From Terebella lapidaria (lineage: Eukaryota > Annelida > Polychaeta > Terebellida > Terebellidae), in the NCBI GenBank assembly GCA_949152475.1, contig OX424555.1, positions 14,464,868-14,528,867 on the forward strand: 64,000 bases of DNA, read 5' to 3'. Positions within the stretch are counted from its first letter, which is position 1, and the number at the start of each line of letters is the position of its first letter. The notes beneath the pieces were generated by a model. It was given only the letters and a program-made list of their open reading frames with translations, ran no database searches and was not told where the DNA came from. Made by a program: the position numbers and the translations under genes. Below are positions 1 to 15,779 of this stretch, in pieces.

Positions 1-1087
1 TCGATACTATTATGTTGCATTTATTGGCAGATGGCCAGATGTATATCAAAATAATGTATTATCATCCACTTGATATTTGAAGATTCACAGTTTTGGGAAT
101 CAGACTACTTTTATGTTTTCAAATTTTAATTTTATGAATATTGCAAAAGGTTCTGTTTGAGCATGAAAGTTGACATGTCAGTTTATCTAGACCAAAGTTT
201 GTAGTTTCGCGTGTATTATTTTCAATGACTGACATGGTGATATATTATTGTGTATGTATGAAGTAATCACTAATAAATATTTATTAAAAGCAATGCACTC
301 TTATGTTGTGATAATTTGCAATATTATCAGCGGCATTAACACAGATGTACATCCTCAATTATCAGTGGAGAATGATTAACTATGTTGAGTAAGATCTTCC
401 AACTTTTAATCTTGAGGAATAATGATATCGTATGAATAATTGTCACATAACATACATCTAGAGTGGTAACAAAACACGAGTCCCATGAGCTGTGCAGGCC
501 ATCGTCGTCCTGAGAAATTTTATCTGCAAACGAATGTTACAATTTTATACATTATTAAGCAAGGTAAATGATGACGGTAACTGATAATCTGATAATGGTG
601 TGTATAGTATCAAACATGGTTCAAGGTAGGCCTGTAGATATTCACACAATGAGCACTGTATTTATGACTGCAATAGGGAAAATATATATTATAGGATAAA
701 GCACGAGGCGCTGGGTAAGGGCAAAATGATTACCTCCGCGTAATACATTTTGCATGCAGCAGGTCATTGTTGAGCGTGTGAAACAGCTTAGGTTTTTATT
801 GAATAGTATAGGCGGTCTAGAAAAACAAAGGTAAGTTTGTATATACCGGGGTAACACAATATGTTGTATTATAACACTCTAATTTAACACCAGACCATGC
901 GAAGTGTGCTTTGACTACTCGATAGCAAACGTGAACCTTTGAACAGTATATATTCTACATAGGTGCATTATGATGTTTGTGTAAGCCGTCATAATGGTAA
1001 GCCTCGCTGTATCGGGCGACACCTAGCGAATGATTTGCATTATTTGAGTAAGAAAGAAATACACTATTTGGATTATAATTTCAATTT
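1..1087. other. AT-rich 5' flank of PSMB6, no gene seen
   Basis: I see no conserved coding region or RNA gene here. Short open frames (for example 642-857 on the - strand) lack recognisable motifs. An AATAAA at 272-277 could belong to a gene ending upstream of the window, but nothing else supports that. The last part presumably contains the PSMB6 promoter; I see no convincing TATA box. Confidence 0.5.
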
Positions 1088-1099
1088 ATGAAAATAGAA

Positions 1100-4996
<3,897 letters not shown>

Positions 4997-5271
4997 TAAC
5001 CATATATTCCATGTCATTTGCTTCATATTACTGAATTGTCAAGTTACCTTTAGTGTGGTATTTTGTATTCTCATCTCTTCAGTTTGCTTAAGTTATACAG
5101 TAGGACATGGATACCTGGTACTACATTTCAAAATTAATCTTTAACATTGGTAACAGTGTGATTTCTACACAATACAGAATTTTTGAAGCCAAACATAATT
5201 TGTGATGGTGATTCAAGAGACTTGAAATTAGCACGTGACGCCATGTTGTGTGTAAAAATAGTTTATTGAGA

Positions 5272-5277
5272 AATAAA
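5272..5277 (+). terminator. Candidate PSMB6 poly(A) signal
   Basis: AATAAA lies about 275 bp after the PSMB6 stop codon, in the convergent spacer with XXYLT1. Further AATAAA hexamers lie inside the following AT-rich repeat, so the site in use is uncertain. Confidence 0.4.
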
Positions 5278-5347
5278 AATGGTATCCTCCACACAACTAC
5301 ATCTGTTATTAACCTTTCTCAGTAATGATATGCAGACTATATATACC

Positions 5348-5620
5348 GGTGACAAAACACTTGGAAGTCATATTTTGATTTTCTTGAGCAAGAAATAAAG
5401 TAATATTGAAGCAATTGTCAGAGAAAGTTCATAATAAATTTAATACAAATTAATAATAATAATAATTTAATAATGAAAAAAAACTAAGTACCTGTGACGG
5501 AACACTTGGGAGTGCATTTCGATTTTCTTGAGCAAGATATAAAGTAATATTAAAGCAGTTGCCCGAGAAAGTACATGTATAATAAATTTAATAAAATTCA
5601 ATAATTATAATAATAATACT
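5348..5620. repeat. Direct duplication of about 145 bp, then an unremarkable spacer to 6203
   Basis: Two diverged direct copies start at about 5349 and 5494. Each has GTGAC, ACACTTGG, GATTTTCTTGAGCAAGA, ATAAAGTAATATT and a run of AATAAT units. They sit between the converging PSMB6 and XXYLT1 genes. The rest of 5621-6203 is AT-rich and should be the XXYLT1 3' UTR; no other gene is seen. Confidence 0.75.
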
Positions 5621-6203
5621 TTCATGAATATTATTATTCCTTTTGGATCTTGGCTGTTTTCAACTAAATTTTTAACTTCTGTTCATACAAAAACAAGAGT
5701 ATGAAATCAACAATGAACCAAAACATGTTTCCGAATATTGGATAAACGATGTTGGCAAAGGTATCTACGTAAGCTTGAATGAAAATACACATGTAGTGGT
5801 GTATATTGATGGTAATAATCTCAATGATGTTGGCATCATTCCATCATTCCAGCCTTTAGCTAATTGGTGTTAACAACTTAGCAAAAATATCTACTTTTTG
5901 GTTTTGAACAAAATTACACGTGCATAGGCTATACTAGTATTCATAGTAACTCTATCATTTACTTATTTGAACAACATCCTGCTTTTTCCATAGAGGAACA
6001 AACATCATACATAAAGTTTAAAGCAAATTGAAACAGAAAATAGTTCATACGAAAATAGACTGATAAATAGCAGAAGAGATTGTGGACGTAGTACACATTT
6101 AGATCTAGTACTAAAACTGTGTTAATACAGACCGAAACCATTTGCTAAATTTTCTACAAGATTTTCTGGGTGGAATGTATTCACTAGTAACGTTGAGCTT
6201 TTT

Positions 6204-7845
6204 CTATGGAATTGGTGTGTTACAATTTCCATGCCATATTTTGATATCACCATCACACCTGAAGTATTCATCAAACACTGATTCATAGCCATGTTCCTTC
6301 CACCATGTACACAGTTGTCTGTTCCACACACATGGTAAAACATAGAAAAGTTCTTCATACTTCATGGAGAGTAAAGTGAAGAAATCTTGATCTCCTAAGT
6401 GACCTTTGAAATGAAATTCCTTTGCCAATTTTCCAACTGCATCAGCTGTTAGTATTGAATTGTACAGTTTTGATTTTCGCATATTTGCCAGATTCAGCAG
6501 CAGAACTCCACTGTTGAAGCCTGTTAGACCATTGGGAGGGGGTTCTCCCACGCGAGTTCCCGGATGTTTTTGCCGATACTCCCAGAACGTATGTCGATAA
6601 ACAGGCTGCATCTCCCGGCCTATCCCGATTATGTTGTCTTCTGTGAAGAGGTCAAATTGGTCATAGAGTTTCTTGATATCATCAGTGAATTTGAGATCCG
6701 CATCCAACATTATGACCTTTTCCATCTTGTCATGCATGACACGATGTATTCCAATTGACAGATAGAATAACACATGGTTGTAGTATGCACCCGATTTACT
6801 GAAGTGATCTTGCATAGGTTTAACCACTTCATCCAAGTCAGTTGCCATTTGGTCAATGTCCAAATCCACCATCTGCAGGAAGAAGAAATGTCTATGATAA
6901 ACATTTTACTGTGGTATCTGGTCACTAAGATTATTGCTGGATTGGATTTTTGCAGACGTGATGCATTTTACTTAAGTCATTGTAAGTTATCAGGTTATAA
7001 CTATGTACAGTTACACATAGAGGTCTATTGAATATGATACTGATGGAATTACATGGGCCTAGGCTAGATTATTGATAAATATACATGCAATAATTAACAC
7101 TGTTTATACTCTATATAGCCCCTCCAGCATTGTCTTTGATGATATTAGCGACCAGAGGGCGTAGAGTATGTTAGTAGTAAACTGATAAATATCATACATG
7201 CGATACTAGGTAAAGTTACCTCACTCTGGGGTGATTAGGTAAAGTTACTTCACTCTGGGTAAAGTTTAGGTAAACTTTAGGTAAAGTTACTTCACTCTGG
7301 GGTGGATGGCTCAGGCCATTTAGGATGGATGGCTCAGGCCATCCACCCCAGAGTGAAGTAACTCTACCTAATGGGATACTTACTCTATATTTAGCCCCTC
7401 CAGCATTGTTTTTGATGATATTAGCGGCCAGGTTTCTGCTCTCTTCCTCGCCTATGATGTGTATTGCAAGTGGTACCGAAGCATGGTGAAATATGGAACT
7501 CACAGTCTGGGTGAATTGTTTTTGTAGATTACGATTGTTGACTGCATTAGCAAATGTCATTATCAAGTCTATCTCTTGTGGTACATCGTCCGTTTGGATC
7601 ACAGTCTCCGTGGGAATGTGGTCATTAAAATCCTTAGCCGGCTTGACATTATGATTTGAATGACTTGGTGACGTGCCTTCGTCGGGACAACTTCCATCAA
7701 GATCACAACCCTGTTCATGGTTTCCAAAGAAACTGTCGCCCACTTCTGAACCGAAGACAATTAAACATAGAGACATCAAACAGCATGCCACGATTAAATG
7801 CTTGTAATACATGATTAATTTTTGCCCGTTAATCGCTCCTCCCAT
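6204..7845 (-). CDS. XXYLT1: Xyloside xylosyltransferase 1 (GT8 family), two exons
   Basis: The gene reads leftward: exon 1 is 7845-7384 (donor GTAAGT) and exon 2 is 6872-6204 (acceptor CTGCAG), joined in phase 0 for 375-376 aa, close to the vertebrate length (about 390). Known family role: in the ER it adds the second alpha-1,3-xylose to xylose-glucose O-glycans on EGF repeats such as those of Notch. Visible features are a short cytoplasmic N-terminus, one hydrophobic anchor at about residues 13-31 (type II topology), a DAD (DXD) metal/UDP-binding motif at about 211-213, and the conserved segments REMQPVYRHTFWEYR, GFNSGVLLLNL, GHLGDQDFF and WNRQLCTWW. The C-terminus GNCNTPIP is typical. A second in-frame ATG at 7812 (MYYKHL) is an alternative start closer to the anchor. 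The intron contains a copied piece of exon 1 and a hairpin. Confidence 0.93.
7106..7155 (-). repeat. Partial copy of the XXYLT1 exon 1 end inside the intron
   Basis: About 50 bp here match 7381-7430, the 3' end of XXYLT1 exon 1 (shared TAGCCCCTCCAGCATTGT and TTTGATGATATTAGCG), with a few substitutions and a 1-bp deletion. The donor GTAAGT of the real exon is not preserved, so this is a non-functional exon fragment. Confidence 0.8.
7204..7372. repeat. Short direct repeats and hairpin next to the XXYLT1 donor site
   Basis: AGGTAAAGTTACTTCACTCTG occurs several times in direct orientation (from about 7209) and once inverted (ending near 7370), so 7278-7318 can pair with 7329-7370. The stem includes GGATGGCTCAGGCCAT. 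It lies immediately downstream, in transcript sense, of the exon 1 donor. Confidence 0.7.
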
Positions 7846-8524
7846 GTTTACATTACACGACTACTTCCGACATTAGACTCACTCACATTCCTTGTATATC
7901 GTACTTTCTCAAATAATTTACACTCGGAGAACGAAGTTTTAACAAGTTTACTTGGAGCAGTTTACGGTTGTTTCACGTCTAAAACAAACAGCTGTGCAAA
8001 CATAACTTCCAATCAAAGCAAAAATAAGGTATTTATGACAACTATAGGTTTTTGTGAAGTCTCAATCACATGGAATGCGTACGCTGAAAGCGTAATTACG
8101 GTATTAAATATATATTCTGTGGAATAGTCTAACGACCTTCACATTGCAATTATTTGTTTACTTGTGGATCGAACGTTACTGGATACAAGTTATTGATCTC
8201 TACGATATCCTCTAAGTACATGCACTGATTACGACTTTCTGTGTACGATTATCAACACATATTGATATAGATAAACTATTTGTTGATTTAAAGAGTGAAA
8301 TAATTTTTAGTGCGATAAAATTGCTGATTGAATTTGTTAGTGAGCGATAATATAGCTCAGTCACAGCCATATTAGAATCAAGCGCCAATCATGCCCCTAC
8401 ATGCCCATGCCATTGGACATTCAGGGGTATGAATTTTGAAAACTTAATGAGTGTTTACTAGATCTATGTAATATTTCCTGATGGCACGATTTAGTTTCAG
8501 TGATGATGCTGATCATCTGTAACA
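7846..8524. promoter_or_regulatory. Shared 5' region of divergent XXYLT1 and MIIP
   Basis: The start codons of XXYLT1 (-) and MIIP (+) are 679 bp apart and point away from each other, so their promoters must lie here unless 5' non-coding exons exist. I see no clear TATA box or CpG-rich core. This is an inference from gene arrangement. Confidence 0.45.
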
Positions 8525-11500
8525 ATGGATGTTGAAGAACTGAGCACAGTGCTTCATATGCAGAACCAGACCCAAGAATTGCTGCAGCAACTTCAAAATC
8601 AACAGAGCAAAAGCAGGAGTTTGGTTGGAACTAAAAGTTCCATAAAATCCAAATATTATAACACTGGTGACGTCCATACTGTATCAAAGCAGTTTGGGAA
8701 ACCCAGTTGTTCATCAACTCAGTTAAAAGTTAAGCGGATCAATGATGCATTAGCAGTGGGAGCAAAGCATGAGTTTTATCGCCGAGTGTCACCAGAAAGG
8801 GACAGACCTGGTCGAAAAAATGCATTCAAATTGGCACAAGGGATAGCAGAGCCTGACAAACTTAGTGATAAAGAGAATGTGTTTTCAGGACAGGCCTTAC
8901 AACAGAATGATGACATGCGTGACTTGAATTCTTCAGTGATATTCCAAGATGAGGTAGCTGAGTTATCCAAGAATAACCTATCGCAGGCTTCAAGAACTTC
9001 AGGCAGAATGCACACTAATGTTCCCACTTATAAATCTATTTTGAAGCGAAGGAAAATCATTGATGACAATGTCAAAGTGAAATCCAAGTTCAGTCATACA
9101 CCAAACACTTCCTTCACTGAGAAAGAATACAATCCACTTAACTATTCCTATTCTGAAGTCGATGAGGATGAATTTGACCCAAGCTCTTCGATGCAACTAG
9201 TAGAGACAACTGCTGCTCAACCCACTCAAATTGCTGAGGCATCTCACAGTGTCACAAAGAGCAAGGCAGATTCACAGCGAAGTGTGGACACATCAGCAGC
9301 AAGAGAAGTTGATGAGAGCAGAACCACTCAATCCGAGATACATGACCTCGTCCGAGAACGTTTGCTGCTGGATGCAGGCAATGATCGCAGGAATGCAAAC
9401 CTTGTCCTTGACTTGAACAACAGACCAAAATCTCACCTCTTTGAACGTACTGATGAGCCAAGTGGGGGACAGCAAACAGCTGTGGAATCTGTCAGCAAGA
9501 ACGATAAACATGTAGAGTCACTGGTAAGAAAACATGTACTGGTACTTCTGAAAGTGAACAGTTTTCACATGTGAGTTTAATAACAATATTCTGAGTTTGA
9601 GTTACTAATATACATGATATACAAAATTAAATCGATCTATTGATGAAATAGTACTGACATGGATTTTGCTTACTCCAGTTGTTGTGTTGATGATATTAAT
9701 TAAGGCATCTTTTCATTTGTTTCATTCTGACAGATGTCAGTTAAAGGGAAGCAGACTGCATCTGCAGTGAAGTCTCCTAAACCTACTCTAGGCAATGCCT
9801 CCAGAAGCAAGTTGTGGCACAGTCGAGACGATCCCCTTCTTGGTTATGACTGGATCGCTGGTAACCTGGACAACCAATCCTCACTTTTCTCCCAACCTGA
9901 TGACTATTTCCATGACATCAACAAGTTTCGCTCCTCCAATAAAGAAGTCTGTATTGGGGATGAAATGCTGAGGTACGGGTCATAACTATGGCTACTCTAC
10001 AAATCATCATCTTGCAGTGCTGTAGCTTTCACAAAAATTTGTTAAATCCTATGTTTAGAGTCTATTGATGTAATTAGAGTGTGTGTAGTGATAAGTACAC
10101 AGATGGAAAACTTTACTTTCTTTAGGAACAAGCTGGACTTGACAAGACCAATATCTCCTGAGATACAAGATCCTGCCCATCAGTGTAAGTGACTGCCAGT
10201 TTCATTTTGCAAGAATGATGATATATCAACAAAATATATATGTATTCTGAATTGTAATTAACTCTTTTTGTGACCATCAGGCCTGCATGGATTCACGGTG
10301 AACGAGCGACTGTTCACTGAGCCGATGAACGCTGATGAGGACGGGAAGAGTGTCTGTCCAGTGTGCCTGATCTCCCGCCCGACTCCCACCCAGGACGCAC
10401 CCGGCTTTGTCAGGTACTGGCTGGTAGTGAAGGTCAACTGGACTTCAGTGGAATTAAAAAAATTCTATAAATTTTCACACATATGGGAATCAATACTGCT
10501 TGTTTTTTGTATGTGTACATGATGTGATTTTCATGTGTCTTCATGTGTTTTCTCCATGTGCAGAGTGAGCATACCTAGGTCAACCCTAGAGCAGCCGTAC
10601 AAAGTGAAGCCACACAGACGTCGCAGCTTCGATGCCACTGACACTTATGCCCTAAGCAAGGTACACACGTACGAAGTAACAAAGTGCAATACTAACCCTT
10701 TCCAGAGATCGACATTAACACTGGCCCACTGGCCCCACGCCATGTTTTGAGCCTGTGGGGCCAGTAGGGGCCACCAGATTCCCTAAGTTACTGGCCCCAC
10801 TGGGCCAGTATAAAATCTTGGATTCTATGAATTTTACTTCACAACATTGCTTCTTCATGAAAATGCATCATTGTTTTGATATTCAAGTGTGCACTGACCC
10901 ACTGGGCCAGTATAAAAACCCTTGCATTCTTTGAATTTTACTTCACAATATTTTACTTCCTTTGAAAGCCTTTCCATGTTGCTTCTTTATGAAAAAGCAT
11001 CATTGTTTTGATATTCAAGTGTGCACTGATTGTTAGTGACCTTTGAAAGGGGGGCCAGTAGATTATTGATAGGGCCAGTAACTCCCAGATGTTACTGGCC
11101 CCATGGGGCCACTAGTGTCATATGCCTAATGTCGATCCCTGCTTTCCCAATAAATGTGTGTATTTATCATATACATATGATTTCACCCCAGAAGTTATCA
11201 CCTGATCACAGCATTATGTAAGATACTTATGGTGACGTTTTACTGTTGAATAGCGGGGATTTTATATTGTGACAATCATTATAAGTGTTTATCCAACATG
11301 TCCAATGCTCCAAACAAAACATTGTTATTTTCTTTTGTTCGAACAGCACTGTTTGGCAGGATATGAGTGTTCTGTTCCAACAATGATTCCTTCTGCCAAG
11401 AACATTGACTTGAAAGGTTCCAGCAGTCGAGGAGGGATAGAGACTATGGTAAGAAGAGATTAGTGATTGTAATTAATGATAAGTAAGTAATGTTCACTTA

Positions 11501-11958
11501 TGATATGTTATGAAAATGTTCTATCAATTTCTTTCTATCACAAATGTAAATATAACTAAATATTCTTGTTGGATATCAATCAGATTGGTACTGACCATAC
11601 GATTCCAACAGTGTTAAAACAGGACGTCAGTTCCATTTCGATTCAATTATAATTGCAGAGTTTGCAGGAAGCAGAGAACTTTGTCAAGTCTCACAGTAGA
11701 ACCTCTCGCATGCTGTCGTCGACGGTGAGATCTGACTCGGTGGCTGAGCAGAGTGGAGCCATGGAATTATTCACCTCTCGACTCAACAACACGACCCACT
11801 CCTTCAACAGGTCCATCGAGCCACTCTCCCGCAAGAGGACCACAGAGGAGCTGCTAAACGCCTCACACGGCCTGAGATACGACCTGCAGGACATGGCTCG
11901 CCGCCAAGGGACAGACAGCCACAGGGCACCACATTCAACAGAATACCCCACTCTCTAG
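8525..11958 (+). CDS. MIIP: Migration and invasion-inhibitory protein (MIIP) homologue, seven exons
   Basis: Exons: 8525-9523, 9734-9972, 10126-10184, 10281-10413, 10564-10660, 11347-11448, 11659-11958. All have GT..AG borders and consistent phases, giving 642 aa. The conserved part is in exons 2-6: LLGYDWIAGNLDN with a following DDYFHDINKFR, a cysteine pair VCPVCL, VSIPRSTLEQPYKVKPHRR with RRSFDATDTYAL, and HCLAGYECSVP. I recognise these as the MIIP domain. The N-terminal 330 residues (exon 1) are low-complexity, begin with a Gln-rich probable coiled coil (residues 1-30) and are not recognisable, which makes the protein much longer than vertebrate MIIP (about 390 aa). In mammals MIIP binds IGFBP2 and affects migration and mitosis; whether that holds here is unknown. 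Exon calls are from splice signals and phase only. Confidence 0.87.
10703..11141. mobile_element. Inverted-repeat element in MIIP intron 5
   Basis: The ends CAGAGATCGACATTA (10703) and the inverse of CAGGGATCGACATTA (ending 11141) are flanked by CTTTC on both sides (10698-10702 and 11142-11146), a 5-bp target duplication. The inside is rich in GGCCCCAC/GGGGCCAGT and contains a direct duplication (about 10790-10905 and 10895-11035, sharing TTGATATTCAAGTGTGCACT). No coding region is present. Confidence 0.75.
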
Positions 11959-12306
11959 CAATAATACCGTTATGGAATACAATACACTACCTGACAAGAT
12001 AGAACCTTCTATAGAATATCTCACATATGTGTACTGTACTGTAGAATTATAGAATATACATGTAGTTTGTTTTCTGTGACTGATGTGATGTAAGCAAGTC
12101 ATGGGTTATTATTTGTATAGTTACATGTACATGTAAGTGGCATATTTTATTTGTGTAGTGCTGTATTGCGTGAAACTGTCAGTGTTTTATTGCCAACGAG
12201 TATGTCAAAGCTTGATGATCTTTGTTTGTGATAACCATCTAATCAGTCTCCCTGTATAAACGTGGTGTGTCATTTATTTTTCTGTGTGGTTGCAAATGGA
12301 TCGATG

Positions 12307-12312
12307 AATAAA
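12307..12312 (+). terminator. MIIP poly(A) signal
   Basis: AATAAA about 350 bp after the MIIP stop codon, within an otherwise plain 3' UTR-like stretch. No competing hexamer lies closer to the stop. Confidence 0.55.
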
Positions 12313-12329
12313 CAGAGTTACCGGTAGTA

Positions 12330-13633
12330 AGTCTATGATGTTATATTGTATTATACAATGTTAGATATGCCGGTAAAAATATCAGCAATGATAATGCCGA
12401 TGATATTTACAGTATAAGCTTTTCATCAAGATACCAAAACGGGCCAGAATTCCATCAAATATTGTGAAAATCCAAGACTAACATAATTTTGGAAGAGCCA
12501 AAGCCGATTTGTGAGAATGTTTGTGAGATTTATATTCTTGTCAAGAATCTTGATTTATCATTTTTAGCGTCCACTTTTCACAAGTTTGTGAAATGTCACT
12601 GTATTGTAATACAGTAGATCATTGTCAAAACGTAGGACATACAACAACAGCAAATTAATTCACTTTACATGTAGATACATTTCCCAACTATTTATAGACA
12701 GCTGAGGTAACTGGACAAGTATTCGTGACGATTTTATTACATGACATTTTCTTGTGAAATAAAATAGTATGAAACTGCCACTCCATCATAAGTGATATAC
12801 TGGTCCATGGGTCATGTCAGATGCTCATTCAGCAGGGGGCAGCATTGTAATTGTGCCAAATTTTTGGCTCCAAATTACTATCAGAAATCGTCTGTAGTCA
12901 ATAATGACGAAAATTTTGGTGGTTAAATTGCGTTCATATTGATAATGCCAGAAGAACAGAATAATGACGTCATGTTTACCCCCAAAACACTGCCAGCTGG
13001 CGATTGCAGATATCAATAAACATACCCCATTGATAGTAGTATTTTGATGAGATGACTGGGTATATCCCCCAAGAGCAACTATATTTGTCTCATTGGTTTA
13101 TCAAGTTTGGCACACCACGGTTACAGATGTCTTAAAAGCAATTATTTCAGACAACTGTCCTAGAACCTTAGAGATCCCCAGTGAGTTGTTTGAGTGTCTT
13201 CAATAATACTCAAATCAAGTATCTTTTTTATACTGACATGACAATATAAATATACAAAGTATTCACAAACGATTAAATTCACTCAGGTTTATATGTCAGT
13301 ACTAGTATTACCGTATATACAAACATTCTCATTACGATAAAGACCACAGAATACTACCATTTACTTGAATATTTTACAGTTTCGTTTCATCCAGGCATTG
13401 TTGAAATGAGCTGATTTTCTAAACTGTAAAAAGTTGTATTTTTAAGTTACCAGGTTTGATAACCCATTGGCAAGACATTGCGTCCATCGTCCGTTTATCT
13501 TCGAAGTTTACGGTCAAATTTCTCTGATATTTGCACAAAAATACTAAAAAATATTTTAAGAGGGAGGCATTTTTTTTTAGCTTTTTGTTTTCCCATTATC
13601 AGTTTACTGGCCCATTTGGGCACTGTTTACTTT
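12330..13633. other. AT-rich spacer, nothing recognised
   Basis: No conserved reading frame, RNA gene or clear repeat was found between the MIIP 3' end and the G run. Confidence 0.5.
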
Positions 13634-13652
13634 GGGGGGGGGGGGGGGGGGG
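13634..13652 (+). repeat. 19-base poly(G) run
   Basis: Nineteen consecutive G residues mark an abrupt change from AT-rich spacer to GC-rich sequence. It may form a G-quadruplex and is a likely place for assembly length error. Confidence 0.95.
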
Positions 13653-13654
13653 TT

Positions 13655-15660
13655 GCAACAGAAGTTGCTGCCGGGGAGCATCCGCGATGATCGGCTATTA
13701 TGAGGCATGGCTGGAGGATACGTGGACAGATCCACCCGGCGTTTTCCCCTGTCCGGGCAGGCGCCCAGAACTGGACTCTTCTTCTACGCCTATGGATGTG
13801 AGGAATAAGAGTCACACATCAGTGACAGGAAGGCGGATAGACTGTCCTGGCTCGTGCTGCTATACAGGCCGGCCCCGTCGAGGACCCCGCGGCCGCAGCA
13901 TAAGTCAGCCTCTTCAGGATGGGGTGAATCAGCTCACTGACGCGCTCAATGAGATGGCCCATCCGGCTGGTATGACCACTGCCGGTCGCCTCACACACAA
14001 CGACCTGATCGCAGGGCCCGCTCGCCCTCTCCACAGCCACAATAATCCTCAAAGCAGTTGACAGAGAGGGAGCGTAGACTGATAAAGATAGCGCTCGATG
14101 AATACAAGCGCATTTATCCTGGCGTGCTGCGCATGGATCCCACAATCCCGTGCAGCCCAGGGATGGCTTCAACCAGTCCACCGGTCTATGGGACCCGCAC
14201 CTACGCCGAGGCTTGATGGATTCACGTTAGCTATGGCATCCACTCCTCGGTACGATTTGTACGCTGGGAGCTTGTTTAGCAGCCCGTGACTTCGGTTGGA
14301 GCTACGCCAACTACTATGCGTGGCCCATTCCCTATCCGTTAGGGCAGGTGGGGGCTCCCTCTGTATCTGGAGGAGGTGGGGTATTGCCTGGTGCCTACAC
14401 TCTGGCAGCGCCAATAGTTGCCCTGTTCGCTTCCACAGTGTACGGACCGACTTCGGTGGATCCTCCCGCGGGTGGGTATTGAGCGAAGCTCTGACACTCG
14501 AGAGCGCTCCCCGCACGACCGGAAGCTGGACCAGTCTGCTTAGCAGTGTTTCAAAGGCAACAACGCCGATCTAGAGGACTATTTGATGTGACTCTGGAGG
14601 ACCGCAACCTTGAGGGGTGGACACCCAGGGAAGCAGGGTATATCTTCGCAGGGAGCCTGGAGGGGAAGTCCCTCTAGGTCATGTCTAGTATCTGACTTCC
14701 AGGTGAGTCAGTCATGGAGTATGCCTTCGAGCTCTGAGTTCTCGGCCGAAAAGCCTTTCCGGAATTGGATCCAACGAGGTTTTAGCTGACTCTGGTCAAC
14801 CAGTTTATCGATGGGCAGCCACATTAAGTACTTAGTATGTGCTGGCCGTCCACGAGAAATGTTCGATGCAGGGGGCCATCAAAGCAGCTCTCGCAATGAA
14901 GGTGGCTGTCCAAACTCAGAGCTGCCTCCGGCCCCAGCCACAGCTGAGACTGTACTGGCGCGAGCAGCCCCTCAGCCACCTGCAGCAGTCGCCATGCACG
15001 TTGGCTAATGGCAACCTCTGGCTCTCTGGGGGCTTGCCATGGACCCTAGTCCTTCTTTGGCTGGTGTACCGGTCCATTCATCAATGATGGCGGTGCAAGC
15101 AGCTTGGGCCGCTACGCCATACTCGTCCGCAGACGAGTTCAAAGAGGAAGTGTATGATCTCGGTGCAGTGCAGATGATTGCGTATTGCGCCGGGATCGAG
15201 TCTTGAAAATTGATCTGATTATGTTTGCGAATGTATGTTGTGCACCTTGCACTTTGTCCGACTCTGGCGCCAAATCCCGCAGGGTGTGGTGCCGCTGGCG
15301 TTTGAGGTGTGAATGCTTTTCCAGTCGCGTACATTCTCCTTCGCGCAGCCCTCCGGCAGTGTTCATATATTCGGATGTCCGCATCTGCGAACGTCTGTCC
15401 GTATGTGCGTAGCCGCCCAAGGAGCATGCGGTAACTCTTGTCCGTGGCATGCCGCGTTGAATAGTTCAGTCGCTTTCTTGAAGGTGGAAAGAAGACTGTC
15501 CACGGATACGTCCATGTGGACCTGCCAGATGCGCTTCACGCAGCTCCGCCCTGCCGGATTCTCGCGGATCCGCTGGTGCCAGTTGGCGAGGGCAACCGGC
15601 AGTCCTTTGTCAGAGGTACTTTCACTTTCAACCACTTGTGTGTCGTTTTACAAAATTTCT
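13655..15660 (+). mobile_element. GC-rich, frameshifted retroelement relic with a gag-like region
   Basis: About 2 kb clearly richer in GC than both flanks. Coding-like stretches appear on the + strand but change frame repeatedly and are broken by stops. One run at about 14067-14213 reads like an intact protein segment (DEYKRIYPGVLRM). Another at about 14286-14480 has YANYYAWPIPYPLGQ. At about 14640-14850, segments resembling the capsid part of Ty3/Gypsy-type Gag are spread over interrupted frames (FAGSLEGKSL, KAFPELDPTRF, LVNQFIDG). A last coding-like run is at about 15480-15655. No protease, reverse transcriptase, integrase or LTR was recognised. The gag assignment rests on pattern similarity only and is tentative. 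Confidence 0.5.
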
Positions 15661-15779
15661 AAATTCAGAGGTTAATTGGATTCACAACACCGTCCCTTTT
15701 GGTGTATGATCTTCACAGGTCATCTTCCTTTCTGGAACACCTCGCTCAAAAATATTACCTTGTTTAGTAGGGTTTAGTA

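Noticed and set aside
9252..9511. - strand frames inside MIIP exon 1
   Set aside because: Antisense shadows of the continuous exon 1 frame.
13531..14061. 176-codon + strand frame as an intact gene
   Set aside because: It begins in AT-rich spacer and reads through the 19-G run, whose length decides the frame; only its later part looks coding and belongs to the retroelement relic.
15005..15635. Long - strand frames in the GC-rich block
   Set aside because: GC-rich DNA gives long chance frames on both strands; the + strand readings look more protein-like, so these were not annotated, although neither strand is proven.
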